Shown: piece by piece, positions 1-9,073 of the stretch
How the letters are laid out: every line of letters starts with the position of its first letter
Numbering within the stretch: position 1 is the stretch's first letter
Source: Acetitomaculum ruminis DSM 5522
GTDB taxonomy: Bacteria > Bacillota > Clostridia > Lachnospirales > Lachnospiraceae
DNA length: 64,000 nucleotides
NCBI RefSeq assembly: GCF_900112085.1
Contig: NZ_FOJY01000003.1
Span: 124,001-188,000 of the forward strand
Direction: 5' to 3'
Position numbers and translations under genes: made by a program
Notes under the pieces: model-generated
Database searches by the model: none
Seen by the model: the letters and a program-made list of their open reading frames with translations, nothing else
What the model was told of the DNA's origin: nothing

Positions 1-1621
1 TATTTTCATTGTTTATCTTAAAATTAATATCACCGTCTTTAATTTTTTTAAGACCATCTATGATTTCCTGCTTTTGAATGGCAACTCTTAGTAATCCTAT
101 ACCCACATATACATATAAAATCACCATTAAAACCACTGCTATCAAATCATACTCTGTGGCTACCTGGACTGCCAAAAATATTCCCACCAGCACAAATAAT
201 ATGTAAGATACCATGGTTCTCACATTTATAGCCACTCTTTCTGCCGTTTTTCTAAAAATTATCGTCAGTCTATAACAGATACTGTTTTTCCACAATATAT
301 GACTTCTATATCTTCTGATAAGACTCATTATTCCTACTACAAAAAGAAGGTCTATAATAAACACTGCTACTGAAATTACTATTATAGCCAGAACGGAAAC
401 AACATTTGAGGACTCCTGTAATCTAATATTTTCCACTAATTTAAAAGCAAAATATACAACAATCAGGGCACCTGTAATAATCAGTCCGGCACTTATTTCC
501 GTTGTTAAATGGTCAAAGCTTTTTGTATAAGGAACTTTGTTAGAATCCTTATAACCGGCTGTAAGAATAATATATCCCATTGTAGAAAATTCAATAACTA
601 CACTGATAATTAAAATAATTACGCAGGTTAAAAAGGCAGGTTTTAAAAATGTATATTCCTGTTTTGCTTCATAAAGTGCATCCTGTTTTAACAAGGCCGT
701 ATCTATTCCGATATAAATCGTATAATCATAACCTGATAAAAATTCAGCATTATCAAATTTGGAATAAAGGTCTTTTTCTATATCATTTAAATTTCCGGTA
801 AATGAAACATTTTTTGAATCTATGCAGACATATTTTCCCATTGCCGAAATCTGCTTTTCCGGTTCAGTGGCATTGTCCATGTTGGTATAAAGAACACCGG
901 TTATATTGTTTTTAATGTAATAAACCAGATTGCTATTTTCTTCTTTGTAGGCCGTTTTTCTTTCTTTGTAAAAATTTATATCCTGCGGCAAGGCTCTAAT
1001 AGACCTTACAAGATAATTTGTAATGTTCACCAATTCATCTACTGATTTAAAATAACCTGAGTTATACAAATCAATAAGTCCCATACCCTCAACTGGATAA
1101 TATTCATCTTCAATCAGCTCAATTGAATCGACATAGGTATCCCAGGCATCATCAGACATAGTTGACATTTCCTCAGAAGAATACAAACGAGGAAGTCCCG
1201 TATCGGCATCCGTCTCTTCCAGATTATAGTAATAGGTATTATAACTAATAGATTTATTTGACCACTCCAGCAAATCGCTGATTGTATAACCTACACTTTT
1301 GGTTTCGATTCCCGTAATAACATTATCTTCTATATAATTTTCTAAGTCCACAAGCTTTGAAACATCGTAAATACCGTTGGTTTCAAAATCCCTGCAATAT
1401 TGCAGATACTCCAAAAGATCAGAAATCTGTTCCTTTATATCTGCCTCAAAATAATCTGTTTCGGTATAGTCTACATCATTTAATATGTCATCTGATAAAA
1501 GCTTCCTGTCAAAGCAGGACAAAATTATATAAAGACTTACAAATATTGCTACGGTAGCCACCACCTGAAAGCAGATTGCAATAAATTTTTTCTCTGAAGA
1601 ATAAGTTTTTAAAGAAGACAT
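1..1621 (-). CDS. Sensor histidine kinase, N-terminal part (runs off the window edge)
   Basis: The reading frame is open from an ATG at 1621 to base 1 (540 codons), with a good ribosome binding site (AGGAGTGGAG). Visible in order: a first membrane segment at about residues 13-36, an extracytoplasmic region of about 290 residues, then about five further membrane segments between about residues 325 and 510. A HAMP-like linker begins next (GLKKIKDGD). The phosphoacceptor and ATPase domains would lie outside the window, so the kinase call is inferred from this architecture and from the response regulator gene that ends 19 bases upstream of the start. The large extracellular part does not match a sensor family I can name, so the signal is unknown. 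Regulator and sensor are probably co-transcribed and form one two-component pair. Confidence 0.75.
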   Translation of the reverse strand, partial: MSSLKTYSSEKKFIAICFQVVATVAIFVSLYIILSCFDRKLLSDDILNDVDYTETDYFEADIKEQISDLLEYLQYCRDFETNGIYDVSKLVDLENYIEDNVITGIETKSVGYTISDLLEWSNKSISYNTYYYNLEETDADTGLPRLYSSEEMSTMSDDAWDTYVDSIELIEDEYYPVEGMGLIDLYNSGYFKSVDELVNITNYLVRSIRALPQDINFYKERKTAYKEENSNLVYYIKNNITGVLYTNMDNATEPEKQISAMGKYVCIDSKNVSFTGNLNDIEKDLYSKFDNAEFLSGYDYTIYIGIDTALLKQDALYEAKQEYTFLKPAFLTCVIILIISVVIEFSTMGYIILTAGYKDSNKVPYTKSFDHLTTEISAGLIITGALIVVYFAFKLVENIRLQESSNVVSVLAIIVISVAVFIIDLLFVVGIMSLIRRYRSHILWKNSICYRLTIIFRKTAERVAINVRTMVSYILFVLVGIFLAVQVATEYDLIAVVLMVILYVYVGIGLLRVAIQKQEIIDGLKKIKDGDINFKINNEN

Positions 1622-1640
1622 CTATACTCTCCACTCCTAA

Positions 1641-2345
1641 TTACATTTTATCTATCTTATAACCAACGCCCCATACTACCTTTAAGTAGCGAGGGTCTTT
1701 CGGGTCAATCTCAATTTTTTCTCTAATGTGTCTGATATGAACAGCCACGGTATTATCAGCCCCTACCGCTTCCTCGTTCCAGATATTCTCATAAATCTGG
1801 TCAATGGAATATACTCTTCCCGGATTTTTCATAAGTAAAAGAAGAATATTATATTCTATAGGGGTTACTTTTATTACCTCACCATCCACAATAACCTGTT
1901 TCTGGTCATCATTTATCTCTAAGCCGCCATTTCTGTAAATTCGTGGGCCGGAGTTTTCTACTGCATTTCCAAGTTTTGTATATCTTCTAATCTGGGATTT
2001 TACCCTAGCTATTAATTCCAATGGATTAAAAGGCTTGGAAAGATAATCATCAGCTCCTACATTTAATCCTAAAATCTTGTCAGTATCTTCTGTTTTAGCT
2101 GAAATAATTATAATAGGAAGTGTCTTTTCCTCCCTAACCTTTAAAATCGTATGTATCCCGTCTAATTTTGGCATCATTACATCTATTATTAAAAGAGAGA
2201 TTTCGTTTCCATGCTCTTCTAACATATTCAAAGCCTCAATGCCGTCATAGGCTTTAATAATATTAAAACCCTCCTGACTTAAATAAATGTCAATTGCCTC
2301 AACTATCTCTTTGTCATCATCACATACTAAAATTGTTTCTGCCAT
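1641..2345 (-). CDS. OmpR/PhoB-family response regulator
   Basis: This is a 234-residue cytoplasmic transcription factor. The receiver domain (about 1-120) has the acidic cluster D9-D11, phosphoacceptor D55 in IDVMMPKLDG, S82 and K104 (YLSKPF). A winged-helix DNA-binding domain follows (about 140-232), with the family's HIRHIREKIE recognition helix and the GVGYKI beta-hairpin. Length and layout are standard, and the protein resembles VanR-like regulators of low-GC Gram-positives. It lies directly upstream of the truncated sensor kinase gene on the same strand and is presumably phosphorylated by it. The target genes are not evident. Upstream (2346-2483) is a short AT-rich promoter region. Confidence 0.95.
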   Translation of the reverse strand: MAETILVCDDDKEIVEAIDIYLSQEGFNIIKAYDGIEALNMLEEHGNEISLLIIDVMMPKLDGIHTILKVREEKTLPIIIISAKTEDTDKILGLNVGADDYLSKPFNPLELIARVKSQIRRYTKLGNAVENSGPRIYRNGGLEINDDQKQVIVDGEVIKVTPIEYNILLLLMKNPGRVYSIDQIYENIWNEEAVGADNTVAVHIRHIREKIEIDPKDPRYLKVVWGVGYKIDKM

Positions 2346-2483
2346 ACCTTTTCTTCCTTTCTATAACCCGTGTTTTTTTTACATAACAATAGCGGATTTC
2401 ATCATCTGCATGAACAAAATCCGCACAACATTTCCATACAAATGAATTATCATTTGTATATATTTTAAAATTATTTTTTTTAT

Positions 2484-3299
2484 TTATAAATACTTTTTCC
2501 TTAGGATTTTCTTAATTCCGAAATATTTTTCAAGGGCATCGAACAATTCGTCATCATTTTCCAGAATTTTTTCCTCAATAACAGAGTTTTTTTCGATAAT
2601 CAGCTTATTGCCTTCCTTAATGGAATTATGCCCTTCCTTTGTCCTGATGCTAATATACGGCACCTTGGTAAATAAGGAATCTTTACCCGTGGACATAACA
2701 AGATTTAAAGACAAAAAATCAAGCTCATCCCTTGCAATGGTGGATACAACTAAATTCGCTTCAAATTTTCCTTCATTATTTTCTCTCCAAAGAATCCATT
2801 CAACCTGGTTTAGTTTTTCAAACCAGAAATATTCCCCTTTAAATTCCTGTCTTTCATTTTCAACAAGGTGTACCGCACCTGCCGGCATAGGGCCTCCAAA
2901 GCCCACATCCACATAATAAAATTCCTCATCGATATTTACAAATATTCCCCTGTGGGATACAGGTCTTGGATCTGTGGGATTATAACCGACTCTTACATAG
3001 ACACAGAAACTAACATATCCAAGACTTTGCAAAAGTTTATTAAATATTCCGTTTAATTCAAAACAATATCCTCCACGGCCTTCTCCTAAAATTTTTTCTA
3101 GTAAGGCATCTGTATAAAGACTCACCGGTTGCTTAAATTTCCAGGAGTTAAGGTTTTCAAACGGAACACTACATTGATGAGCATAAATAAGCTCGTCTAA
3201 AGTTTCCTTGTCCGGCTTGATTATTCTTTTGGGATCTATACCTATTCTTTCCAGATAGGGTTTAGGATCCTCTATTTTTGCAAATAATTCCTCAAGCAT
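2484..3299 (-). CDS. nat: Arylamine N-acetyltransferase
   Basis: This 271-residue protein matches the NAT family, which transfers acetyl from acetyl-CoA to arylamines and related amines through a thioester on cysteine. The catalytic triad is visible: C79 in RGGYCFELNG, H116 in PVSHRGIFV and D131 in YYVDVGFGGP. The length is typical of bacterial NATs (270-280). The start follows an ideal ribosome binding site (AAGGAGG, five bases before ATG). The gene is a single unit; upstream lies a candidate structured RNA, so the two may share a transcript or be separated by termination. The physiological substrate is unknown. In gut anaerobes such enzymes can acetylate aromatic amines, but nothing here shows which. 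Confidence 0.93.
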   Translation of the reverse strand: MLEELFAKIEDPKPYLERIGIDPKRIIKPDKETLDELIYAHQCSVPFENLNSWKFKQPVSLYTDALLEKILGEGRGGYCFELNGIFNKLLQSLGYVSFCVYVRVGYNPTDPRPVSHRGIFVNIDEEFYYVDVGFGGPMPAGAVHLVENERQEFKGEYFWFEKLNQVEWILWRENNEGKFEANLVVSTIARDELDFLSLNLVMSTGKDSLFTKVPYISIRTKEGHNSIKEGNKLIIEKNSVIEEKILENDDELFDALEKYFGIKKILRKKYL

Positions 3300-3389
3300 T
3301 ACGTCCTCCTTGTGTTGCCTGTGTCACTTCTCATTTTGTTTTATTATTCTATCCTGCTTTTTTAACAAAGAAAAAAGCAGACCATTCAT

Positions 3390-3640
3390 GCATTTTGCAT
3401 TAACGATCCACTTATCTCTCCACTGAACCTTGCGTTCAATATGAATTATTCCGACACGACCCCTCATATCGGTCCCCCAATTCATACATAAAAATTACCC
3501 CGAGACAAAGATTTCCGGTTACCAAAGTTCCCACTACTCTGACAACATCAATCTTTTGTATGTATCTAATATAATCTTTTTCCCGTTCGTACACAATGTA
3601 TAAACTGACAAATATATATTTCCTAAATCGTTAATGTTTC
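3390..3640 (-). ncRNA. Candidate structured non-coding RNA
   Basis: No gene lies in 3300-3658, but the stretch is rich in pairing. A perfect 10-bp stem (CATTAACGAT with ATCGTTAATG) joins 3627-3636 to 3398-3407, about 220 bases apart. Inside it on the minus strand are ATACATA/TATGTAT, AAAGATT/AATCTTT, ATGAATT/AATTCAT enclosing CCGA/TCGG, and a TGAAC-GCAAG-GTTCA hairpin. A T-rich run (CTGCTTTTTTC) follows the closing stem, as expected for termination. The class is not recognised. Its size recalls 6S RNA or the clostridial raiA-motif RNA, but I cannot confirm either. The strand is chosen from the T-rich tail and the direction of both neighbours. Confidence 0.4.
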
Positions 3641-3658
3641 GTGCTTTTTACACCAAAC

Positions 3659-4591
3659 TCAGGGTTGGGTATTTAAAAATTCAACTTTTGATTTGTAATT
3701 AAGACAATCCTGTTCCAATCCCTGTAATGCACTATCAATATCCTGTGCGCCAAGGAGTAAATCATTTCCTCTGTTGGCGGTCTCAGTAGATATTTTTGAA
3801 AGATTTTTAATTTCCTTGTCTATTTTTTCGTAATCGGCTGACACCTTTACAATATTATCAATATTCGCATCTGCTCCAGCCTTTATTCTTGAAATTTCAT
3901 CAGCCTCATTACTTTCAAGTTTAATGCTGTCATTGGCGAAATTTTTTATTCCACCGGAGCGTTCTTCAATATTTTCAAGATTTCTTTTTATATTATCTAC
4001 CTTTAATTTAATATCGTTTATTATGCTGCTGTACTGAACAGCAATGTTTTTAATTTCAGTTGCTGTGGCTACAAATTCCGAAGATTCTTTCAGTTTACTT
4101 CCTTCAATGGCAGCCTGTAAAGATAGGACGCTGGTTTTTGAAGAAAGCTCCTTCATGGTATCGCAACATCTGTCAATCTCCGAAAGACCTGATTTAATAT
4201 CTACTCGCTCCTTGGAAATTTTTTCTGATGCATAAATAATGTTTTTGGCATTCTTTTCTTTTTGTTTTGAACCTTCCGAGTAAACATTAAAGTCATCTCT
4301 TACTTCCAAAGCACTCTTATAAGTTCTCCTTAAAAAATCTTCAAAATCCAGAGATTTTTCCTCCATCTGGCTTGTGGAAGCATTTAAATACTCAAGATCT
4401 TTTTTGTTTTCCTCGTGAATTTTTTCAACTTTTTCATAACCCTGTCTTAACTGTTCCAAATGTTCCTCATTAATGGCAATTACTTCTTCAAAGCTTTCGC
4501 TTGCTGCTTTAACAAGATTATTTGTAATTTCTAATTTTTCAATATACTCCTCGCTTTTTTTTCTCCCAAATAACACACTCTGTTCCTCCAT
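3659..4591 (-). CDS. Soluble MCP-like coiled-coil protein
   Basis: A 310-residue protein without membrane segments or signal peptide, almost entirely heptad-like helix. Around residues 150-190 it resembles the hairpin tip of methyl-accepting chemotaxis protein signalling domains (SLQAAIEGSKL, then a FVATATEIKNIA stretch), but the match is degenerate: the usual LNAAIEAARAGE core is changed. It could be a cytoplasmic receptor-type signalling protein or a structural coiled coil. No chemotaxis genes are in the window. The ATG lies only three bases after the stop codon of the preceding 60-codon gene, so the two are almost certainly co-translated from one message. Confidence 0.6.
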   Translation of the reverse strand: MEEQSVLFGRKKSEEYIEKLEITNNLVKAASESFEEVIAINEEHLEQLRQGYEKVEKIHEENKKDLEYLNASTSQMEEKSLDFEDFLRRTYKSALEVRDDFNVYSEGSKQKEKNAKNIIYASEKISKERVDIKSGLSEIDRCCDTMKELSSKTSVLSLQAAIEGSKLKESSEFVATATEIKNIAVQYSSIINDIKLKVDNIKRNLENIEERSGGIKNFANDSIKLESNEADEISRIKAGADANIDNIVKVSADYEKIDKEIKNLSKISTETANRGNDLLLGAQDIDSALQGLEQDCLNYKSKVEFLNTQP

Positions 4592-4594
4592 TGC

Positions 4595-4777
4595 CTAAAT
4601 GTTATTTAATTTTATAGTGATTGCTTCACCATTTTTTTCCAGTTTTTTTACAGTATCCCCAAAAATTGTTTTCATATGAAATTCTTTTACCATGCCAACA
4701 AACTTTACCACATAACCTGAAAATATAAGAATTTCCTGGTCTTCATCCATTACATCTATCAGCTCTTTCAATTTCAT
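4595..4777 (-). CDS. Conserved-looking small protein, unknown function
   Basis: A 60-residue protein beginning MKLKELIDVMDEDQ, with a strong ribosome binding site (AAAAGGAGT) seven bases upstream of its ATG and a three-base gap to the MCP-like gene that follows. The ribosome binding site, tight coupling and lack of an overlapping better frame support a real gene. It looks like a small alpha/beta fold with an acidic first helix and an amphipathic C-terminal strand (EAITIKLNNI). No family is recognised. Its partner position suggests it acts together with the downstream coiled-coil protein. Confidence 0.65.
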   Translation of the reverse strand: MKLKELIDVMDEDQEILIFSGYVVKFVGMVKEFHMKTIFGDTVKKLEKNGEAITIKLNNI

Positions 4778-4810
4778 AACTCATACTCCTTTTGTCCAAA
4801 CGCACTTCCC

Positions 4811-6121
4811 TTATAGTAGCGTATAGCTTTGCAGGCCGCTTTCTTTAATTCCGAAAGCATAAAAACCTCTGACCAGTTTGGTCATATAAAGGGCGTCCTT
4901 ACATCCTGCCGTTTCATTGGCGGAATGCATAGCAAGCTGTGCCAGGCCTATATCTGCCGTATTTAAGGAAACTTTTTCATTAGAAATATGTCCTAATGTG
5001 GAACCTCCCGGGATGTCTGATCTGTTATGATACTCCTGATAAGGTATCCCTGCTTCCTTGCAGATATATTTAAAAAATCCTGCTGCTATTGCATCTGTAG
5101 TGTATTTCGCCTCGGCATTGTATTTTAATACCGGCCCCTTATTCATATAGGTTTTTTCCGCAATATCTGCTTTTTCCGGATAATTTGGATGACAGGCATG
5201 AGCATTATCCGCAGATAACATAAAACTCGATGCAATAAGCCGGTAATAATCATCTTCATCCTTATAAAATCCATGACTTATTCGTCTTAAGGTATCATAT
5301 AAAAATGTGGATGCCGCTCCCTGTTTTGTACCGCTACCGATTTCTTCATTGTCAAAAACACAATAAAGAGCCACACTTTTTATATCGTCTTCTTCAATAA
5401 ATCCCATCAAGGTAGTATAGGCACACTCCAGATTATCAATTCTTGGCGAACAAAAATATTCATTTTCTCTGCCAATGATTCTTCCCTTGTCTCTGTTATA
5501 AACGAAAAGATCACCTGAAAGAATCGAATCTGAATCAATATTACATTCTCTTGAGATAATATCCATTATCCCCTCTTTTTTATCTTCATAATCCCCTAAA
5601 AGAGGTAAAAGATCTTTTTGAACATTATATGAATAACCTGAATTTATATCCCTGTTCATGTGTATGGCAAGATTAGGAAGAATCAAAAGATCCCTGTCAA
5701 CGTCCACATTTTTAACTCTAAATCCCTTTTCATCCTTAAGAAGAACTCTTCCGGCAATGGAAAGGGGTCTGTCAAACCAGCTAGACATTATAAGTCCGCC
5801 ATACTTTTCTATATTTAATCTAAGATATTTATCATCAACCCCTAAAACCGGGTTTGATTTTAACTTAAGTCCCGGTGAATCAGAATGGGACGCCACGATT
5901 GAAAAGCCCGAAAAGCTTTTCTTTGGAATTTTGAAGGCAATAATGGAGGAACCGTTTCTTTCAACATAATATTTCCCCTCTTCTTCAAGATTCCATTTTT
6001 CACTTTCCAAAAGTCCTTGAAAGCCTTCAGATTCAAGTCTGTTTTTTATATTTTCAATTCCATGATAAGCCGACTTGCTCTCATCAATAAAATTCAACAT
6101 CTTTTCAATAAATTCTGCCAT
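4811..6121 (-). CDS. M18 family aminopeptidase
   Basis: A 436-residue cytoplasmic metallopeptidase that removes N-terminal residues from peptides. Family M18 signatures are present: SHSDSPGLKLK near residues 78-88 (metal ligand H79, catalytic-region D81), CVFDNEEIGSGTKQGA near 260, SADNAHACHPNYPEK near 308, GGSTLGH near 375 and the C-terminal DIGLAQLAMHSANE that carries the last metal ligand. The length matches bacterial M18 enzymes (430-440). The gene is followed 33 bases later by the small-protein gene, so the three minus-strand genes down to 3659 may form an operon. It probably takes part in peptide turnover. Confidence 0.93.
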   Translation of the reverse strand: MAEFIEKMLNFIDESKSAYHGIENIKNRLESEGFQGLLESEKWNLEEEGKYYVERNGSSIIAFKIPKKSFSGFSIVASHSDSPGLKLKSNPVLGVDDKYLRLNIEKYGGLIMSSWFDRPLSIAGRVLLKDEKGFRVKNVDVDRDLLILPNLAIHMNRDINSGYSYNVQKDLLPLLGDYEDKKEGIMDIISRECNIDSDSILSGDLFVYNRDKGRIIGRENEYFCSPRIDNLECAYTTLMGFIEEDDIKSVALYCVFDNEEIGSGTKQGAASTFLYDTLRRISHGFYKDEDDYYRLIASSFMLSADNAHACHPNYPEKADIAEKTYMNKGPVLKYNAEAKYTTDAIAAGFFKYICKEAGIPYQEYHNRSDIPGGSTLGHISNEKVSLNTADIGLAQLAMHSANETAGCKDALYMTKLVRGFYAFGIKESGLQSYTLL

Positions 6122-6190
6122 TTTCTTCTCCCAATCAAAAAATCTCTAATAATATTTTAAAATTTTTAGAATATATCTTCAAGCACTGAC

Positions 6191-6823
6191 TTACATTTTT
6201 TCAAGAAGTTCAGGCAATTCTTTGATGGAATTAATGGTTTTAACTTTTGTATTTATTTTTCCAAAACCATAAGCGGCATATATGAAATCTATCCCCGCTT
6301 CCATTGCCGAATCATAGTCAGTCTGGGTATCTCCTACATAGCAGGCATCTTTTATAGAATTTTTTTCCATGATAAGTTTAATATTATCAGCTTTCAATTT
6401 TTTATTATTACCAAAACATTGTATATCTTTTATATATTTTCTAAAAGCGTAATGGTCCAAAAAGCTTTCAATATAACCTGATTGACAGTTACTTACTATA
6501 TAAAGAGGATAATTTTTTGAAAGTTTAATGAAAACCTCCTCTAATCCCTCATAAATATCGGCTCCGTGCTCTCTTAAATATTCATTTTCATAAATACCAC
6601 AAACTTCTATAAGTTTTCTTCTTTCTTCTAAGGAAAGAGCAGGAAACAAAGCATCTGCAATATCAAACATGGTTTTTCCCATTACATTTTGAATATCCAA
6701 AGCCGTAAGCTTTAAATTAAGCTTTGTTTCTTTTTTAATAATTTCATTCCAGGATAAAGCCACATTTTCGGAGGAATCCCACAAGGTTCCGTCCATATCA
6801 AAAATAATTGCCAAATCTTTCAT
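6191..6823 (-). CDS. HAD-superfamily phosphatase
   Basis: A 210-residue hydrolase with the haloacid dehalogenase fold. Motif I is IIFDMDGTLWDS (nucleophile D9, acid D11), motif II is YIVSNCQSGYI, and motif IV is CYVGDTQTDYDSAMEAG near 165-180. A helical cap inserted after motif I (about 20-80) places it with phosphoglycolate-phosphatase-like subfamily I enzymes. Substrates of such enzymes vary, so only a small-molecule phosphomonoesterase role can be stated. The preceding EAL-domain gene ends at 6826, two bases away, so the two genes are translationally coupled. Confidence 0.88.
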   Translation of the reverse strand: MKDLAIIFDMDGTLWDSSENVALSWNEIIKKETKLNLKLTALDIQNVMGKTMFDIADALFPALSLEERRKLIEVCGIYENEYLREHGADIYEGLEEVFIKLSKNYPLYIVSNCQSGYIESFLDHYAFRKYIKDIQCFGNNKKLKADNIKLIMEKNSIKDACYVGDTQTDYDSAMEAGIDFIYAAYGFGKINTKVKTINSIKELPELLEKM

Positions 6824-6825
6824 TT

Positions 6826-8748
6826 TTATTTTTTCCTTTGCTTAATAAAATTTTCGCAAAAATCCACAAAATTTCTGCAGGTAAGAGGCTTAGAACACAG
6901 GAATCCCTGTATAAAATCACATCCTTTTTCCACAAGATATTCCTTTTGGCTTTCTGTTTCTACACCTTTTATCAGAATTTTCTTTCCGATTTTTTTAAAA
7001 AATTCTATCGTGCCTTCCAGAATATTATTGGCAACAATGTTGTCGTCTTTTCTCCAAAGCAACCTCTTATCCAATTTTATTATATCAAAATCTATCGTAT
7101 AAAGATATTCAAGATTAACCAGACTCATTCCATAATCATCAATGGAAAATCTAAATCCCATTTTCTTAAATTCACCCATTGCTTCTAAAAATTTTTTATC
7201 AAGACTGTTCATGGCAGACTCATTAATTTCAAAATTAATGCACATGGGATCCATGCCATATTCGTTAATTACCTTTTTGTAATTTCGCACCAGGGTGGGT
7301 TTCATGCATTGTACAGGAGATAAATTAACCACTATGTATTCTATGCCTAAAGATAAAAACCTTTTTTCTGTCATGTCACGGCACACCTGTCTGAAAATCT
7401 GTTCTCCCATTTCAAATATCATGCCGGATTTTTCCGCAATAGGAATAAATTCATCCGGAACAATAAGTCCCAATTCGTCATCGAAAAGCCTTGTTAATGC
7501 CTCTGCACAGTCATAGCAGTCTTTTTTAACATTATAAATGGGCTGATAATATACTTGAAAAGAATGATTGTTTATGGCTTTCTCCATGGCCTTTTCCACG
7601 AGAAACTTCCTGTTTATGCTTTTTAACTCTTTGTCCTTTACTTCATGAAATCTTTCGTGAACAATGTCTTTTCTTCTGTCTAAAACTGCCATTATACCTT
7701 CAATGGAATCCATATCCTCCGGTACCCTGAAAAATACCAGCTGTGTTTCTAAAGGAATTAGCAAATCATTACTTTTCCATCCTTCACTAAAGACTTCTTT
7801 TATTTTGTCCCTTACTTCAAGGATTTTTTCTTCTTTATCCTGTCCGTATCCGGCTATTATGAAACGCCCTTCATCACAATCATATACAGATAATCTTTTA
7901 TCAAAGGAATTAAACCAGTCTGCTATTTCTCTTTGTATCCTGTTCATTTTATCAATACCTAATGTAGCTGATAAATAATCTATATTTTCCAGGTCTAATT
8001 CCACAAGGCAATATTTAATATTATTATCAAGATATTTATTCATATCTTTTACAAAGGAGGTTTTGTTATAACACTTTGTAATAGGATGAATTTCTTCATC
8101 TTCATTTTCTATGGTAAGAAGCACTCCTACATAAGCCAATGATTCAAAAAACAACTCTAAAAGATATTTAGGCCATACCAGCTGTATCACAGCACCAAAA
8201 GCTGAAAAAAAGATGAAAAATACTATCATTTTGAATTTTCCACCAAGAGCTGTCTTGTATTTAAATACATATACATTACAAAGAATAAAATAATAAATGG
8301 CAATAATATAAAGAAGATAAACTCCCATTCCACGATCGAAGCTGCCATCTTTTCCAAGGGAATACATAAAGTTAGTCACGGGATTTGAAAGTACAATGAT
8401 TTCCGTTATTATCCATGGAACAAAGCAGCTGATATAGGTTTTTTTGTTATCCCTGTATGTTAAACCGGAGCATATTAAAACATATATGATAAATCCCAGT
8501 TCCATCATTGCATGACTGGCATAATAACCTGTATGGAAAAAGCCTGCCAGCGCAGTGGGGAAACTTTTATCCGTCCAGTTTAATACATTGGCAGACATGG
8601 TATTAAAGAAGGTGTCACTTACACCTATCGCCAGGTTTGCAGCAAATACTCTGTTTTGTACCTTATCAAGTTTCTTCTTGACAATGGTGCAAAACAGTGC
8701 CACCAAATATATTATAAATCCACATACACTATAGCTTACAATATACAT
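6826..8748 (-). CDS. Membrane protein with degenerate GGDEF and EAL domains (probable c-di-GMP phosphodiesterase)
   Basis: About 640 residues: an N-terminal block of roughly seven membrane helices, then a GGDEF-like domain, then an EAL domain. The GGDEF signature is lost (CDEGRF where GGDEF should be), so it is probably not a cyclase. The EAL domain keeps the key acidic and lysine positions: EALTRL, the Asn of VVNLSP, Glu of NFEINE, the Asp pair of SIDDYG, Lys of IKLDK and Glu of KGVETE. It therefore likely cleaves c-di-GMP at the membrane. Loop 6 differs from the usual DDFGTGYSSL. The ATG at 8748 is chosen because GGGAGAAG sits eight bases upstream; a GTG 33 bases further up has no good site. 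It is coupled to the HAD phosphatase gene. Confidence 0.88.
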   Translation of the reverse strand: MYIVSYSVCGFIIYLVALFCTIVKKKLDKVQNRVFAANLAIGVSDTFFNTMSANVLNWTDKSFPTALAGFFHTGYYASHAMMELGFIIYVLICSGLTYRDNKKTYISCFVPWIITEIIVLSNPVTNFMYSLGKDGSFDRGMGVYLLYIIAIYYFILCNVYVFKYKTALGGKFKMIVFFIFFSAFGAVIQLVWPKYLLELFFESLAYVGVLLTIENEDEEIHPITKCYNKTSFVKDMNKYLDNNIKYCLVELDLENIDYLSATLGIDKMNRIQREIADWFNSFDKRLSVYDCDEGRFIIAGYGQDKEEKILEVRDKIKEVFSEGWKSNDLLIPLETQLVFFRVPEDMDSIEGIMAVLDRRKDIVHERFHEVKDKELKSINRKFLVEKAMEKAINNHSFQVYYQPIYNVKKDCYDCAEALTRLFDDELGLIVPDEFIPIAEKSGMIFEMGEQIFRQVCRDMTEKRFLSLGIEYIVVNLSPVQCMKPTLVRNYKKVINEYGMDPMCINFEINESAMNSLDKKFLEAMGEFKKMGFRFSIDDYGMSLVNLEYLYTIDFDIIKLDKRLLWRKDDNIVANNILEGTIEFFKKIGKKILIKGVETESQKEYLVEKGCDFIQGFLCSKPLTCRNFVDFCENFIKQRKK

Positions 8749-9034
8749 ATAAACTCTTCTCCCGTACTTAGCAGTCTGCACTGTTTTTAAAATTCCTACA
8801 ACAATACGCCTTGTATTTCGTCATTTTTATTGTTTTCTAATAGTTTTTTTACATATTTGACCCTGTCTATGTAGCAATTTAGCAACAAAAGAAGTTTTTA
8901 TGTTGTGAAGGGGTACGGGAAAATTTTATAATGAAGTATCTCATTTTATTCATAAGGATTTTAAAGAAAAGATATAGCTGGTTTTGGAGTATTTTTTATC
9001 ACAGTTAAATTTTGCAAAAAATATGTATAAATAA
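8749..9034. other. Intergenic region between EAL gene and ridA terminator
   Basis: AT-rich and without a plausible gene on either strand. It must hold the promoter of the EAL-domain gene, but no clear -35/-10 pair stands out. I see no riboswitch consensus here. Confidence 0.5.
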
Positions 9035-9068
9035 AACCCTACTGCAATTTTATGCAATAGGGCTTTTT
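9035..9068 (-). terminator. ridA terminator
   Basis: The hairpin CCCTA-C-TGCA / TGCA-A-TAGGG lies just after the ridA stop. On the minus strand it is followed by GTTTTATTT, and on the plus strand by TTTTTT, so it can work both ways. Confidence 0.75.
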
Positions 9069-9073
9069 TAGAA

